DNA from: Acidobacteriota bacterium
GTDB taxonomy: Bacteria > Acidobacteriota > Terriglobia > Versatilivoradales > Versatilivoraceae
Direction: 5' to 3'
Length of the DNA stretch: 64,000 nt
Assembly (NCBI GenBank): GCA_022826755.1
Contig: JAJDUG010000005.1
Span: forward strand, 1-64,000
The notes below the pieces were generated by a model that did not search any database, was not told where the DNA came from, and saw only the letters and a list, made by a program, of their open reading frames with translations. Positions 49,936-58,063 of the stretch are shown piece after piece. The first letter of the stretch is position 1. Every line of letters begins with the position of its first letter. The position numbers and the translations under genes are program-made.

Positions 49936-50660
49936 GGCGACGCCGCCTTTCGGGACGAGGCGAAAAAGGCCACCGGGTCCCCCACGGCCAATGCCTCTCG
50001 CGTATGGAAGGCTTCCGCATAGCTGGTCTGGATGAGGGAGCCGTAATACCGGTTGAGTGTCTCCAGCGCTGGAAGGAACTCGGGAACGCTCAGATAGGTT
50101 TGGGACTCATCCGACCCGGGATCGTGCAATTGGGAAGCGAAACAGCCGATGGCTCGCATCTTTTGCTCAAAGAAGGCGCTGATGTCCACCAGGAAAGAGG
50201 GCGGCAGGAAACTGGATTGCCGGAAGTAGACAATGCGATCGGGCCGAAACCGCTGCCGGCCCGTCGTAATCTTCTTCAGGCCGGAAAGGTAGCAGGCAGC
50301 CGTCACGATCCGGCTGGTGGCCACGTGGTCGGGATGGGGATCCTCCCAGTGGTGAGTGAACACCAGACCAGGACGGAACTCCCGCAACCGCTCCACGACC
50401 TTGAGGCGGGCTGCCGAGGTGTCCTGCAGGTGGGCGTCCCGAAGTCCAAGGTTGACTCTCGTCTTCAATTCCAGGACCTCGGCCGCGGCCTGGGCTTCTC
50501 GGGACCGGATTCGGGAGGTCCCCCGGGTCCCCAACTCACCCCGGGTCATGTCCGCGATACCGGTCCGATGACCCAGTCTGGCCAACTTGGCCAGAGTTCC
50601 GCCCACCGACAACTCGACGTCATCGGGATGGGCCCCGAAGGCCAGCACGTCCAGCTTCAT
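49932..50660 (-). CDS. bshB1: Bacillithiol synthesis deacetylase BshB1 (PIG-L family)
   Basis: 242 residues from the ATG at 50660 (MKLDVLAFGAHPDDVE). The zinc motif is AHPDD with a later His pair in HHWEDPHPDHVATSR. It removes the acetyl group from N-acetylglucosaminyl-malate. MTRGELGTRGT is typical of BshB1. It overlaps tsaE by about 40 bases and bshA by four, so the genes form one run. Confidence 0.92.
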   Translation of the reverse strand: MKLDVLAFGAHPDDVELSVGGTLAKLARLGHRTGIADMTRGELGTRGTSRIRSREAQAAAEVLELKTRVNLGLRDAHLQDTSAARLKVVERLREFRPGLVFTHHWEDPHPDHVATSRIVTAACYLSGLKKITTGRQRFRPDRIVYFRQSSFLPPSFLVDISAFFEQKMRAIGCFASQLHDPGSDESQTYLSVPEFLPALETLNRYYGSLIQTSYAEAFHTREALAVGDPVAFFASSRKAASP

Positions 50661-51114
50661 GAAACCATCCACTTCCCTGTCCGGAATTCACTGCCGTTTC
50701 CACTTCGATGCGCCGGCTCTCCCCGCCCAGATCCACGAAACCCACCCGCGTGGCGCCCTGGCGATCCTTCTCTCTCAGCTTTTCCGGCCACTCCACCAGG
50801 ATCACCGCCTCCCGGTCCAGGACTTCCTCCAGGCCCAGAGTCTCCAGATCCGGCCCCGGCTCGACGCGATACAAGTCCAGGTGGAACACGGGGAGCCGCG
50901 CCCCGTACTCGTTGATCAGGGTGAAGGACGGACTGGTGACCTCGTCAGGATCCTCCAGCCCCAGTCCACAGACCATCCCCTTGCAAAACACGGTCTTGCC
51001 GACTCCCAGGGGGCCGTCCAGCAGAAACATGCGGGGCCGCTCCAGCGTTTGCCCCATGGCGAACGCCGCCTGGAAGGTTTGCCGCGCGGAATGACTGAAG
51101 ATGTTCAGGGTCAT
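50620..51114 (-). CDS. tsaE: tRNA threonylcarbamoyladenosine ATPase TsaE
   Basis: 164 residues from the ATG at 51114, which overlaps the nnr stop as ATGA. Walker A is LLDGPLGVGKTVF, followed by SPSFTLINEY and FHLDLYRVE, and VILVEWPEKL ends the core. TsaE helps TsaB/TsaD make t6A in tRNAs. The last about 30 residues overlap the bshB1 start in another frame. Confidence 0.93.
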   Translation of the reverse strand: MTLNIFSHSARQTFQAAFAMGQTLERPRMFLLDGPLGVGKTVFCKGMVCGLGLEDPDEVTSPSFTLINEYGARLPVFHLDLYRVEPGPDLETLGLEEVLDREAVILVEWPEKLREKDRQGATRVGFVDLGGESRRIEVETAVNSGQGSGWFHEAGRAGLRGPSR

Positions 51115-52790
51115 CGGGTTGGGGCCGTCTGGGGAGGCCGGCTGCAGGAGGCGCGGCCGGCGCCGAACCCGGGGGAGGCCTCCCGGATTCTCCGCAGGGC
51201 CTCGGCCGTGAAGCCGGTCAGATCGGAGGCCATCACCGATTGGTCTCCGCGGATCTCTTGCGCCAGATCGCCGGCCAGACCATGAATGAAAACCGCCAGG
51301 GTGATGACGGATTCCAGATCGTCGGTCCCGCGGCGGTCCCTGGTGGCCGGCATGGAAAACCATTGGGCCATGAGTCCGGCCACGATTCCGGTCAGGACGT
51401 CTCCCGAACCACCCTTGGCCATGGCCGGGTTCCCGCTTGAATTAAGGTAGACCTGACCGGAGGGCGAGGCCAGCAGGGTCTGGTGTCCCTTCAGGACCAG
51501 GTACAGCCCCCGTTCCATGGCAAAGTCCCTGGCCAGCTCGATTCGCTTCTCCTGCAGATCCCGGGTCGAGATCCCCAGAAGCCGCGCGAATTCCCCCGGA
51601 TGCGGGGTCAGCACCAGGATCTGCTCCTTGCGCCCCAGCAAATCCAGGGCGCCCCGGCAGGCGTTGATACCGTCTGCGTCCAGGACCACCGGCAGCGGGC
51701 AGTCGTCGAGAAAGCGCCTGGCGAACTGGACAGTCTCGCTCTCGCGCCCCAGGCCCGGACCCAAAACGACCACGGTCTTGCCCTGCAGCAGGTTCTCGAC
51801 CCTCGAGTAGTCGAATGCCTTGGTGGAGAATGCCCCGCCGGGGGTGGCTGCCAGCGGCTCCGTCATGACCTCCAGGAGTTGGCCGGCCACAACCGGCTGG
51901 CAAGGGGCGGGCACCGCCAGGGTCACCAGCCCGCCGCCACAGGCAAGAGCCGCCTGAGCCGCCATGGCGGCGGCCCCGGTCTTGCCCGTCGAACCGGCGA
52001 CCGCCAGCACGTGGCCGAAATGTCCCTTGTGAGCTTCCGGCTCTCTCGCAAAGGACTGCAGGGTGGCCGCGGCCTCGGCCGGGGTGACCTGGTGGAGCCG
52101 CGACCCCGACTCCCCCACCAGCTCGGGAGGGCTGCCGATGGGAACCACCACCCAGTTTCCGGAGAACCGGGCCGCAGGCGCAAAAACGTGGGCCGGCTTG
52201 GGCGCGGTGAAGGTCACCGTCAGTTCCGACACCGGGGCTGACATATCGCCCGGAGGATTCCCCAGGCAATCGCAGTCCAGGCCGGAGGGAAGATCAACGG
52301 CCACCACGCGGGGAAAGCGCCTCAGGCGTGCGACGACCTCCGCCATGAAACCCTTCAGTGGAAGCCTGACTCCGGTGCCCAAAAGGGCGTCCACCAGGAT
52401 GTCGGTCCGGGCAGGGTCGAGACGGGACTGCAGTCTGTCGGACCAATCGCCTTCCTCGACGATCCACTCAATGGGAACTCCCATCTTTCGGGCCACTTCC
52501 AGGTTGGCCCCGGCGTCACCCTTCAAGGACTCCGGTCGGGCGGTCAGCACCACTTGCGTGGCCACGCCTCCCAGGTGAAGGTGTCGGGCCACCACCAGGC
52601 CGTCTCCTCCGTTGTTCCCCTTGCCGCAGACCACCAGCACCCTCGAGCCCTGGAGCCCGCCAAAGTGCCGCTCCATCTCGCGCACGACTCCGCTGCCGGC
52701 GTTCTCCATGAGCAGCAGGCTGGGGAGACCGTATCGGGAGGTGGTCTCCCGATCCACCCAGCTCATCTGACCGCTTGACAGGATCCTCAT
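51111..52790 (-). CDS. nnr: Bifunctional NAD(P)HX epimerase/dehydratase
   Basis: 559 residues. The N-terminal YjeF-N epimerase (RVLVVCGKGNNGGDGLVVAR) is joined to the ADP-dependent dehydratase (VLTPHPGEFARLLG and AKGGSGDVLTGIVAGL). It repairs damaged nicotinamide cofactors. It starts the nnr-tsaE-bshB1-bshA run, a pairing with tsaE that is common in bacteria. Confidence 0.95.
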   Translation of the reverse strand: MRILSSGQMSWVDRETTSRYGLPSLLLMENAGSGVVREMERHFGGLQGSRVLVVCGKGNNGGDGLVVARHLHLGGVATQVVLTARPESLKGDAGANLEVARKMGVPIEWIVEEGDWSDRLQSRLDPARTDILVDALLGTGVRLPLKGFMAEVVARLRRFPRVVAVDLPSGLDCDCLGNPPGDMSAPVSELTVTFTAPKPAHVFAPAARFSGNWVVVPIGSPPELVGESGSRLHQVTPAEAAATLQSFAREPEAHKGHFGHVLAVAGSTGKTGAAAMAAQAALACGGGLVTLAVPAPCQPVVAGQLLEVMTEPLAATPGGAFSTKAFDYSRVENLLQGKTVVVLGPGLGRESETVQFARRFLDDCPLPVVLDADGINACRGALDLLGRKEQILVLTPHPGEFARLLGISTRDLQEKRIELARDFAMERGLYLVLKGHQTLLASPSGQVYLNSSGNPAMAKGGSGDVLTGIVAGLMAQWFSMPATRDRRGTDDLESVITLAVFIHGLAGDLAQEIRGDQSVMASDLTGFTAEALRRIREASPGFGAGRASCSRPPQTAPTR

Positions 52791-52919
52791 ATCGCCTCTG
52801 GCCGGCAGGTTCGCCCGTATTCCCTCAGCTCAATCTAAGCGGTTGAGAAAGTGCAAGTCAAGATCAAAACCGGCGTTTCGGGAGGGGTGGATTCCGAGGG
52901 GGAGGACCTCAACCGGCGC

Positions 52920-52946
52920 TCACCCGGGAGCGCCGCCCCCGGGTGA
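52920..52946. repeat. GC-rich perfect hairpin
   Basis: TCACCCGGG (52920-52928) and CCCGGGTGA (52938-52946) form a nine-base stem with a nine-base loop, upstream of nnr. No T-run follows, so it is not an obvious intrinsic terminator. The rest of 52791-53081 shows no gene. Confidence 0.5.
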
Positions 52947-53081
52947 GAAACGCGGCCAACTGCAGGCCGCGGGCCGGTTGACAATCTCGGGGCCGGGACC
53001 TAGAGTTGTGGTTGAAAGCGCCGGTTGCACCACCATCTAGTGTGCATGGCTCGCCCCGGGCCTTTCGGCGGGTTACAGATC

Positions 53082-53333
53082 ATGACTCACTTCTATCTCT
53101 ACCTGTCCATCATCCTGTTGGCCCAGGCGCTCGCCCTGACCCTGCTGGCGTTGATCCGACAGCGGCACGGGGAGGACCGCACGGATTGCGGTGTGCGCGA
53201 CACTCCCGCGCGTTTGGAGCTCTTCACCTGCCTTGAGGCCGACCTGAAAGAGGTCAACGAGGGAGTGTATCTGTGCCAAATGCGGTTTGCCAACCAGGGA
53301 AGGTTGAAGTTTGAAGTAAGAAGTTTGAAGTAA
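53082..53333 (+). CDS. Small membrane protein, hypothetical
   Basis: An 83-codon frame with one membrane segment (FYLYLSIILLAQALALTLLA) followed by a polar part. The last eight codons (KFEVRSLK) are read from a TTTGAAG repeat array, which truncates or extends whatever was there. No family recognised and no clear ribosome-binding site. May not be a real gene. Confidence 0.3.
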   Translation: MTHFYLYLSIILLAQALALTLLALIRQRHGEDRTDCGVRDTPARLELFTCLEADLKEVNEGVYLCQMRFANQGRLKFEVRSLK

Positions 53334-53348
53334 GAAGTTTGAAAGGGG
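53304..53348. repeat. Heptanucleotide array 1 (TTTGAAG orientation)
   Basis: Tandem variants of GAAGTTT and AAGTAAG, the inverse of the CTTCAAA unit of the arrays at 53.76 and 54.05 kb. It lies just beyond the 3' end of the broken four-helix-bundle gene, so that gene is bracketed by inverted arrays. Confidence 0.75.
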
Positions 53349-53372
53349 AAGGGCAGTGTGAGAGGGTTGGAG

Positions 53373-53729
53373 TCATTGCTGTCTGTTCTTCATTTTCTTG
53401 ATGATACTGGTCAAAATGGCAATCAATTCGTCACATTCGATTTCCAGTTCAACCAAACTATCCGGCGGAAGGATTTCGGAGGCTGCCAGAAGGCGGAGCC
53501 AGTAATGCGTTTCGCGGGCTTCCTTGCAGGCGGTGCTGTACTTGTTGACGAAGTCGGCTTCACTTTGCGCTGCTTTGCCTTCTTCTACATTGGCCCCGAT
53601 CGAAGTTCCAGACCGAAGCAACTGGTTCCCCAGAGTCCGCGAAACCCCTGGTTTCTCGTCCAGAAACCGGCATTACATGACCACCCGCCGGGCAAACTCA
53701 AACGTCCTCTCCGGCAAATTCGACTTCAT
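53373..53729 (-). pseudogene. Four-helix-bundle (S23/IVP-like) gene broken by one stop codon
   Basis: From an ATG at 53729 the frame reads MKSNLPERTFEFARRVVM, then a TAA (53675-53673), then CRFLDEKPGVSRTLGNQLLR and on through SGTSIGANVEEG to 53373 without a shift. This is the standard layout of the TIGR02436 family of about 120 residues; the stop replaces a residue in the conserved VVKLCRFL-like segment. The C-terminal 82 codons could be made from an internal TTG, but the first helix would be lost. A single base change or a sequencing error would explain it. The family occurs as free-standing genes and in 23S rRNA intervening sequences; its function is poorly known. Confidence 0.8.
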
Positions 53730-53758
53730 CCTTCCTCTTTCCCACTTCCCCCTTCACA

Positions 53759-53807
53759 CTTCAAACTTCAAACTTCAAACTTCAAACTTCAAACTTCAAA
53801 CTTCAAA
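53759..53807. repeat. Heptanucleotide array 2, seven units of CTTCAAA
   Basis: Seven perfect tandem copies of CTTCAAA. It runs directly into the A-tract of the terminator hairpin of tRNA-Gly. No spacers are present, so this is a microsatellite-like array and not CRISPR. Confidence 0.9.
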
Positions 53808-53866
53808 AAAAGGCTATCGATCGGGAGGTGCGCAATGCGACCGCTTTCCGATCGATAGCCTTTTTG
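53804..53866 (-). terminator. Intrinsic terminator of tRNA-Gly (bidirectional)
   Basis: GGCTATCGATCGG (53812-53824) pairs perfectly with CCGATCGATAGCC (53848-53860). On the minus strand the stem is followed by TTTTTTT, just after the tRNA-Gly 3' end; the T-run on the other side would serve the plus strand as well. Confidence 0.85.
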
Positions 53867-53871
53867 AATTC

Positions 53872-53947
<76 letters not shown>

Positions 53948-53958
53948 AGTGCTCCAAA

Positions 53959-53987
53959 CCTTAAGAGGCTTCCCCTCGAAAGTCAAT
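53959..53987 (-). promoter_or_regulatory. Putative promoter of tRNA-Gly
   Basis: On the minus strand TTGACT (53987-53982), a 17-base spacer and TAAGGT (53964-53959). The -10 is weak, but spacing and distance to the tRNA (12 bases) are right. Confidence 0.5.
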
Positions 53988-54050
53988 CCGTTTTTAGGTG
54001 CCGGAATCTCTCCGCCCAACCCGGTTGGCGCTTCTCACCCTGCCCTTCCC

Positions 54051-54112
54051 CTTTCAAACTTCCTACTTCAAACCTCCCGCTTCAAACTTCAAACTTCTTA
54101 CTTCAAACTTCG
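54051..54112. repeat. Heptanucleotide array 3 overlapping the hemDE 3' end
   Basis: Variants of CTTCAAA and CTTCTTA/CTTCCTA. The last codons of hemDE (SLK and the TAA stop at 54100-54098) lie inside it. Confidence 0.8.
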
Positions 54113-56059
54113 CTCGTGAACGGCATCCACCAGCCTGAGCACGCGATCCACCGGGGTCTGGGGCAGAATGCCGTGGCCCAGATTGAAAATGTGGCCCGGC
54201 CGCCCTCCAACCCGGTCCAGGATTTTCCCGGCTTCCTCCGCGATGCTGTCCGGGTCTCCCAGCAGCACCAGGGGATCCAGATTGCCCTGTATCGCTTGAG
54301 CCTCGCCGATCTTGGCCCAGGCCTGGGCCAGATCGATGCGCCAGTCCACCCCGATGACGTCGGCTCCGGTCGCTCCGACCAGTTCCAGGTATCCGCCGGT
54401 GCCCGTCGAGAAGTAGATGACCGGAACCCGCGGCCTGATGTTTTCGATCACCTGGATGGTATAGGGCAGCACCGAGCGCCGGTAGTCCTCGGGGCCGAGG
54501 CAACCGGCCCAACTGTCGAAGAGCTGAACGGCCTGAGCCCCGGCCCGAATCTGCCCGTTGAGGTACCCGGTTACGCCCCGGGAAATCAACTGCATCATGC
54601 TGTCCCAGGCTCCGGGATGGCGGTACATCAGCTCCTTGGTGTGGACGTAGTTCTTGGACCCGCCCCCCTCGGTGATGTAGGAGGCCAAGGTAAAGGGAGC
54701 CCCGGCAAAGCCGATCAGCGGCAGGTCGGACCGCAGGCCTGCCCGAGCCTTGCGCACGGCGTCGAACACGAAGGACAGCGTTTCCTCCGGGTTGACCTCC
54801 GAGAGCCGGTCCACCTCCGCCTGTGAACGGATCACCCCCTGGATGCTTGGACCACCCCCGCCCTCGAAGGTGAGACCCAGGCCCATCGGCTCCACGATCA
54901 GAAGGATATCGGCAAAGATGATGGCGGCATCCACCCCGAGACGATGGGCCGCGGTCACGGTGACCTCGGCTGCCAGGTCCGAGTTCTTGCACAAGCCGAG
55001 AAATGAAGTCCTGGAGCGTATCTCCCGGTACTCGGCCATGTAGCGCCCGGCCTGGCGCATGAGCCAAATGGGCGTGTATTCGGTGGCCTGGCGGCGGCAG
55101 GCCCGCATGAAGACCCTGTCGTCCAGCCGGCTGTAGGTCCGAGGGACCGGCGTTTCGGACTCGACCTCCACCGAAACGGCCGTCCGGGAAGACGGCGGAA
55201 CTCCCTCGTCCTGCGGCCGGGCGGCGGCCTTCCTGGCGACCTCCTCCACCAGGCGGGCCATGTTGGGCTGGCCGGCTTCCAGGTCTACCTGGACGAACTC
55301 GCGCCGCAGCGCCTGGCTGCAATTGGGACCGATGGAAGCGGTCACCGCATGATTCAAGGCGCGGCGGAGGGCATCGGCCCTTTGCTGCTGGCTTGCCAGT
55401 TGGAAGAGGTGGGACACCTGCATGGAATTGGTAAACAGCGCCACCTGGCAGGTTCCCTCGATCAGGGCATCGATGGCCCGGCAAAGGGGACCGGTGTCGG
55501 AGGGCAGGGTCCATCGATAGACGGGAACCTGCAGGACCTCGGCTCCCCGTTTCCTGAGTTCTTCCAGAAACAGCCGATTGGGCGTCCCATACTCCTGAAC
55601 GGCCACTGTCAATCCGGAGAGGTTGGGGCAACCCTCACTGGTATCCATCACCTCCAGAACTTCCCGCCAGGTATTGGGTTCGGGAACGGGAACGACCGTG
55701 GACAGACCCAGCTCCCTCAGGGCTGCAATGGGCTTGGGGCCTCGTGCTATCAGCGTGGTTCCGGCCAGCGCTTCCAGCAGGTCCCGTTGCCGGTAGCGGG
55801 TCTGCAGCACCTCCATCAGGGTACGGGTCCCCACGCCGGTCATGAAGACGGCTACCGAGACCTCACCCTGCAGGAGCCTTTCCCCGAATCGGATGGCGCT
55901 GACGTTCTGTTCCAGCGGGGCCTCCGCCAGGGCCGGAGCCAGTTGAGCCACGCCCCGATGTCTGGAGATTAACGCGGCCATTTCCTCCGCGAAGCGGCTT
56001 TCGAAGGCAACCACCCGTTGACCCTGAAACCCTGCTGGCATTGGAGCGACAGCACCCAT
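54098..56059 (-). CDS. hemDE: Fused uroporphyrinogen-III synthase / uroporphyrinogen decarboxylase
   Basis: About 653 residues from the ATG at 56059 (another ATG at 56041; the frame runs to 56182). The N-terminal half (about 1-290) is a HemD-type synthase: VVAFESRFAEEMAALI, FMTGVGTRTLMEVLQ, LFTNSMQVSHLFQLA and TASIGPNCSQALR. A variable linker (about 290-320) leads into a complete HemE decarboxylase: PIWLMRQAGRYMAEYREIRS, FADILLIVEPMGLGL, GFAGAPFTLASYITEGGG and FNLGHGILPQTPVDRV. It would convert hydroxymethylbilane in two steps to coproporphyrinogen III. The usual RYLPEY reads RYMAEY. The last three residues and stop come from a heptad repeat array. Confidence 0.9.
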   Translation of the reverse strand: MGAVAPMPAGFQGQRVVAFESRFAEEMAALISRHRGVAQLAPALAEAPLEQNVSAIRFGERLLQGEVSVAVFMTGVGTRTLMEVLQTRYRQRDLLEALAGTTLIARGPKPIAALRELGLSTVVPVPEPNTWREVLEVMDTSEGCPNLSGLTVAVQEYGTPNRLFLEELRKRGAEVLQVPVYRWTLPSDTGPLCRAIDALIEGTCQVALFTNSMQVSHLFQLASQQQRADALRRALNHAVTASIGPNCSQALRREFVQVDLEAGQPNMARLVEEVARKAAARPQDEGVPPSSRTAVSVEVESETPVPRTYSRLDDRVFMRACRRQATEYTPIWLMRQAGRYMAEYREIRSRTSFLGLCKNSDLAAEVTVTAAHRLGVDAAIIFADILLIVEPMGLGLTFEGGGGPSIQGVIRSQAEVDRLSEVNPEETLSFVFDAVRKARAGLRSDLPLIGFAGAPFTLASYITEGGGSKNYVHTKELMYRHPGAWDSMMQLISRGVTGYLNGQIRAGAQAVQLFDSWAGCLGPEDYRRSVLPYTIQVIENIRPRVPVIYFSTGTGGYLELVGATGADVIGVDWRIDLAQAWAKIGEAQAIQGNLDPLVLLGDPDSIAEEAGKILDRVGGRPGHIFNLGHGILPQTPVDRVLRLVDAVHERSLK

Positions 56060-56357
56060 GGACTGAATCGACCGGAGAGGAACCCGCCTTATGCCCTGCC
56101 CCCCGGGCCCCCGTTCCCATCGGGGTGCCAAGCGGAAAGGACGACCGACGACTATGGTATCATGCACCCTTTCGTTCGACATGGCCCCGCGACAGGCGGC
56201 GCCGCAACCAACGACAATTCCCGGTGCGCCATTGATGCAAGGGTAACCGTCAGGAACCCAAGAAGGCAGAGTTGGCGGCCACGCCGGGAGATTGGCGGCG
56301 GAACAGCGCCTTCAGGAGCGGGAGGGCAAGAGGCCCGCACTCCCGAACCGAACGGCC

Positions 56358-56393
56358 TCATTCATCACTCATCATTCGTCATTCATCATTCCC
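56358..56393. repeat. Short ATTCATCA-type repeat before the DUF1080 gene
   Basis: TCATTCATCACTCATCATTC and following variants, a degenerate tandem of ATTCATC/CATC. It is immediately upstream of the ribosome-binding site of the next gene. The remaining bases 56060-56357, between divergent genes, show no gene. Confidence 0.5.
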
Positions 56394-56408
56394 GACTGGA
56401 GGTCCATC

Positions 56409-57674
56409 TTGAACCATCCGCTTGCAAACACTCGACAGACAGGTTCCCGGATGGGCGCCGTGTGCCTGATCTTCTGCTTGCTGTTCCTGCTTGCTTGCGA
56501 GTCCCGGGACGCTTCCGCTCCCCCCTCCGACTCCGGAGCGGAAACCGCCGCTCCGCCCAACACCCTGACCCCCGAGGAGGTCAGCCAAGGCTGGATTCTT
56601 CTTTGGGACGGAGAGACCACCTTCGGCTGGCAGTCGTTGGGAGGGGCTGAATGGCAGATCGGGAACGGGGTCCTCTCCGCCGCCGCCGGCAACTCCGGGT
56701 GGTTGGCCACCAATGCCCAATTCGCCGACTATCTGCTGAAACTGGAATATCGCACCGCCGCCGCCGGCAACAGCGGAGTTTTCTTGCGGTCCCTCAAGGA
56801 GGGAGAACCCCACCGAACCGGATACGAACTCCAGATTTGCGATTCGCACGACAGCTACACCACCGGCAGCCTGGTCAACCACATCGAGGCCAAACCGGTA
56901 ACCACCGACCCCGACCGCTGGCAGAGCTATGAAATCTCGGTTCAAGGCGACCATTTCCTGGTGCGGCTCAATGGCGAGCCGATTCTGGATGTCCGGAACG
57001 AAGCCCACCGAACGGGGCATATCGGCCTGCAGTACAACCAGGACAAGAAAATCGAGTTTCGCAACATCAAGCTGAAACCCTTGGGGCTGAAACCGCTATT
57101 TGACGGCGAGAGCCTGAAGGGCTGGCGCAAGGTGGACCGGCCCAACAAGCCGATGCCGCACGAATGGTCGGTGAGAGAGGGAACGATTCACGTGGAAAAG
57201 GGAGCGGGCCATCTCGAATCGGAAAAGACGTTCAAGGACTTCCTGTTCCAGCTCGACATCCGGACCAACGCCCCGGACGCCGAGACCCATCCCAACAGCG
57301 GTGTCTTCTTCCGCGGTGACTCCGGGGGATTCTGGACAGGCTACGAATCCCAGATCCGCAACCAGTTCGAGGAGGGCGATCGTACCAGGCCGGTGGACTT
57401 CGGCACGGGCGGTCTCTATTTCTACCATCCCGCCCGGCGAGTTGTTCCCAGTGACGGTGAGTTCTTCACCAAGACCATCACCGCCAAGGGGCGCCACATC
57501 GCGGTCTGGGTAAACGGCTATCCGGTCACCGACTTCGTGGACCGCCGCCCCGAAGGAAACAATGCCAGGAAGGAAGCCCGTCTGGAGGGAGGCACCTTCA
57601 GCCTGCAAGCCCACGATCCCACGACCAACCTGGACTTTCGAAACCTGAGAGCGGTGGAGCTGCCCGAGCGATGA
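56409..57674 (+). CDS. Lipoprotein with two DUF1080 (3-keto-disaccharide hydrolase-like) domains
   Basis: 421 residues. I choose the TTG at 56409 because GGAGG stands six bases upstream and the next residues lead into a signal (AVCLIFCLLFLLAC) with a lipobox Cys; the frame opens earlier (56292) in repeat-like DNA. Two laminin-G-like DUF1080 domains follow: SQGWILLWDGETTFGWQSLG to about residue 225, and LKPLFDGESLKGWRKVDRP to the end. Each has the NSGVF(L/F)R motif. Related domains bind or hydrolyse 3-keto-glycosides. It should depend on Lgt/LspA for anchoring. Confidence 0.85.
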   Translation: MNHPLANTRQTGSRMGAVCLIFCLLFLLACESRDASAPPSDSGAETAAPPNTLTPEEVSQGWILLWDGETTFGWQSLGGAEWQIGNGVLSAAAGNSGWLATNAQFADYLLKLEYRTAAAGNSGVFLRSLKEGEPHRTGYELQICDSHDSYTTGSLVNHIEAKPVTTDPDRWQSYEISVQGDHFLVRLNGEPILDVRNEAHRTGHIGLQYNQDKKIEFRNIKLKPLGLKPLFDGESLKGWRKVDRPNKPMPHEWSVREGTIHVEKGAGHLESEKTFKDFLFQLDIRTNAPDAETHPNSGVFFRGDSGGFWTGYESQIRNQFEEGDRTRPVDFGTGGLYFYHPARRVVPSDGEFFTKTITAKGRHIAVWVNGYPVTDFVDRRPEGNNARKEARLEGGTFSLQAHDPTTNLDFRNLRAVELPER

Positions 57675-58063
57675 CCCGCGTTTCTTGTCCCTGAAACAAC
57701 CGAAAAAAAGAGTTATCCACGAAGACACACGAAGGACGACGAAGACACACGAAGAAAGACAATGTTCTTGACCCACTCGAAGGGAACGCCCCTTGGGTTC
57801 GGGTGAGGGAACACGCAGCCAGTTCGCTTCCCGTGCAACTGCCTCCCGTCCTGTTAATCCTGTGCATCCTGTCTATCCATGTTCAATAGGTAGATAACCG
57901 GATCAACGGGACCGGGTCCTTGCTGTCGATAGGCCACGAAGCAAAACGGAAAGTGATCCATTCGTATTCGTGCCCATTCGTGTTCATTCGTGGTTCGTCT
58001 TTATTAACGCCCCCCTGTTTCACTCTCGAATGATCCGCCTCGTTGTGGGGAGCGGGGTTGGGC
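57675..58063. repeat. Intergenic repeat block (four repeat motifs)
   Basis: In order: CTGAAACAACCG, then AGAGTTATCCACGAAGACAC with spaced ACGAAG units (57710-57755); the TCCTGTTAATCCTGTGCATC end of element D (57848-57884); the right end of element A (about 57960-57999); and CTCGAATGATCCGCCTCG with a G-rich palindrome (58027-58062). No gene visible. The block is built from pieces that occur separately elsewhere in the window. Confidence 0.8.

Noticed and set aside
53373-53729. Diversity-generating retroelement accessory (Avd) gene
   Set aside because: The four-helix fold is shared, but there is no reverse transcriptase or template/variable repeat pair nearby; the S23/IVP-like family fits better.
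53759-53807. CRISPR array at the CTTCAAA repeats
   Set aside because: Units are seven bases and directly adjacent with no spacers; no cas genes in the window.
54063-55631. Minus-strand 522-codon frame overlapping hemDE
   Set aside because: Arg/Gly/Pro-rich alternate frame without domains; the overlapping HemD-HemE frame carries conserved motifs.
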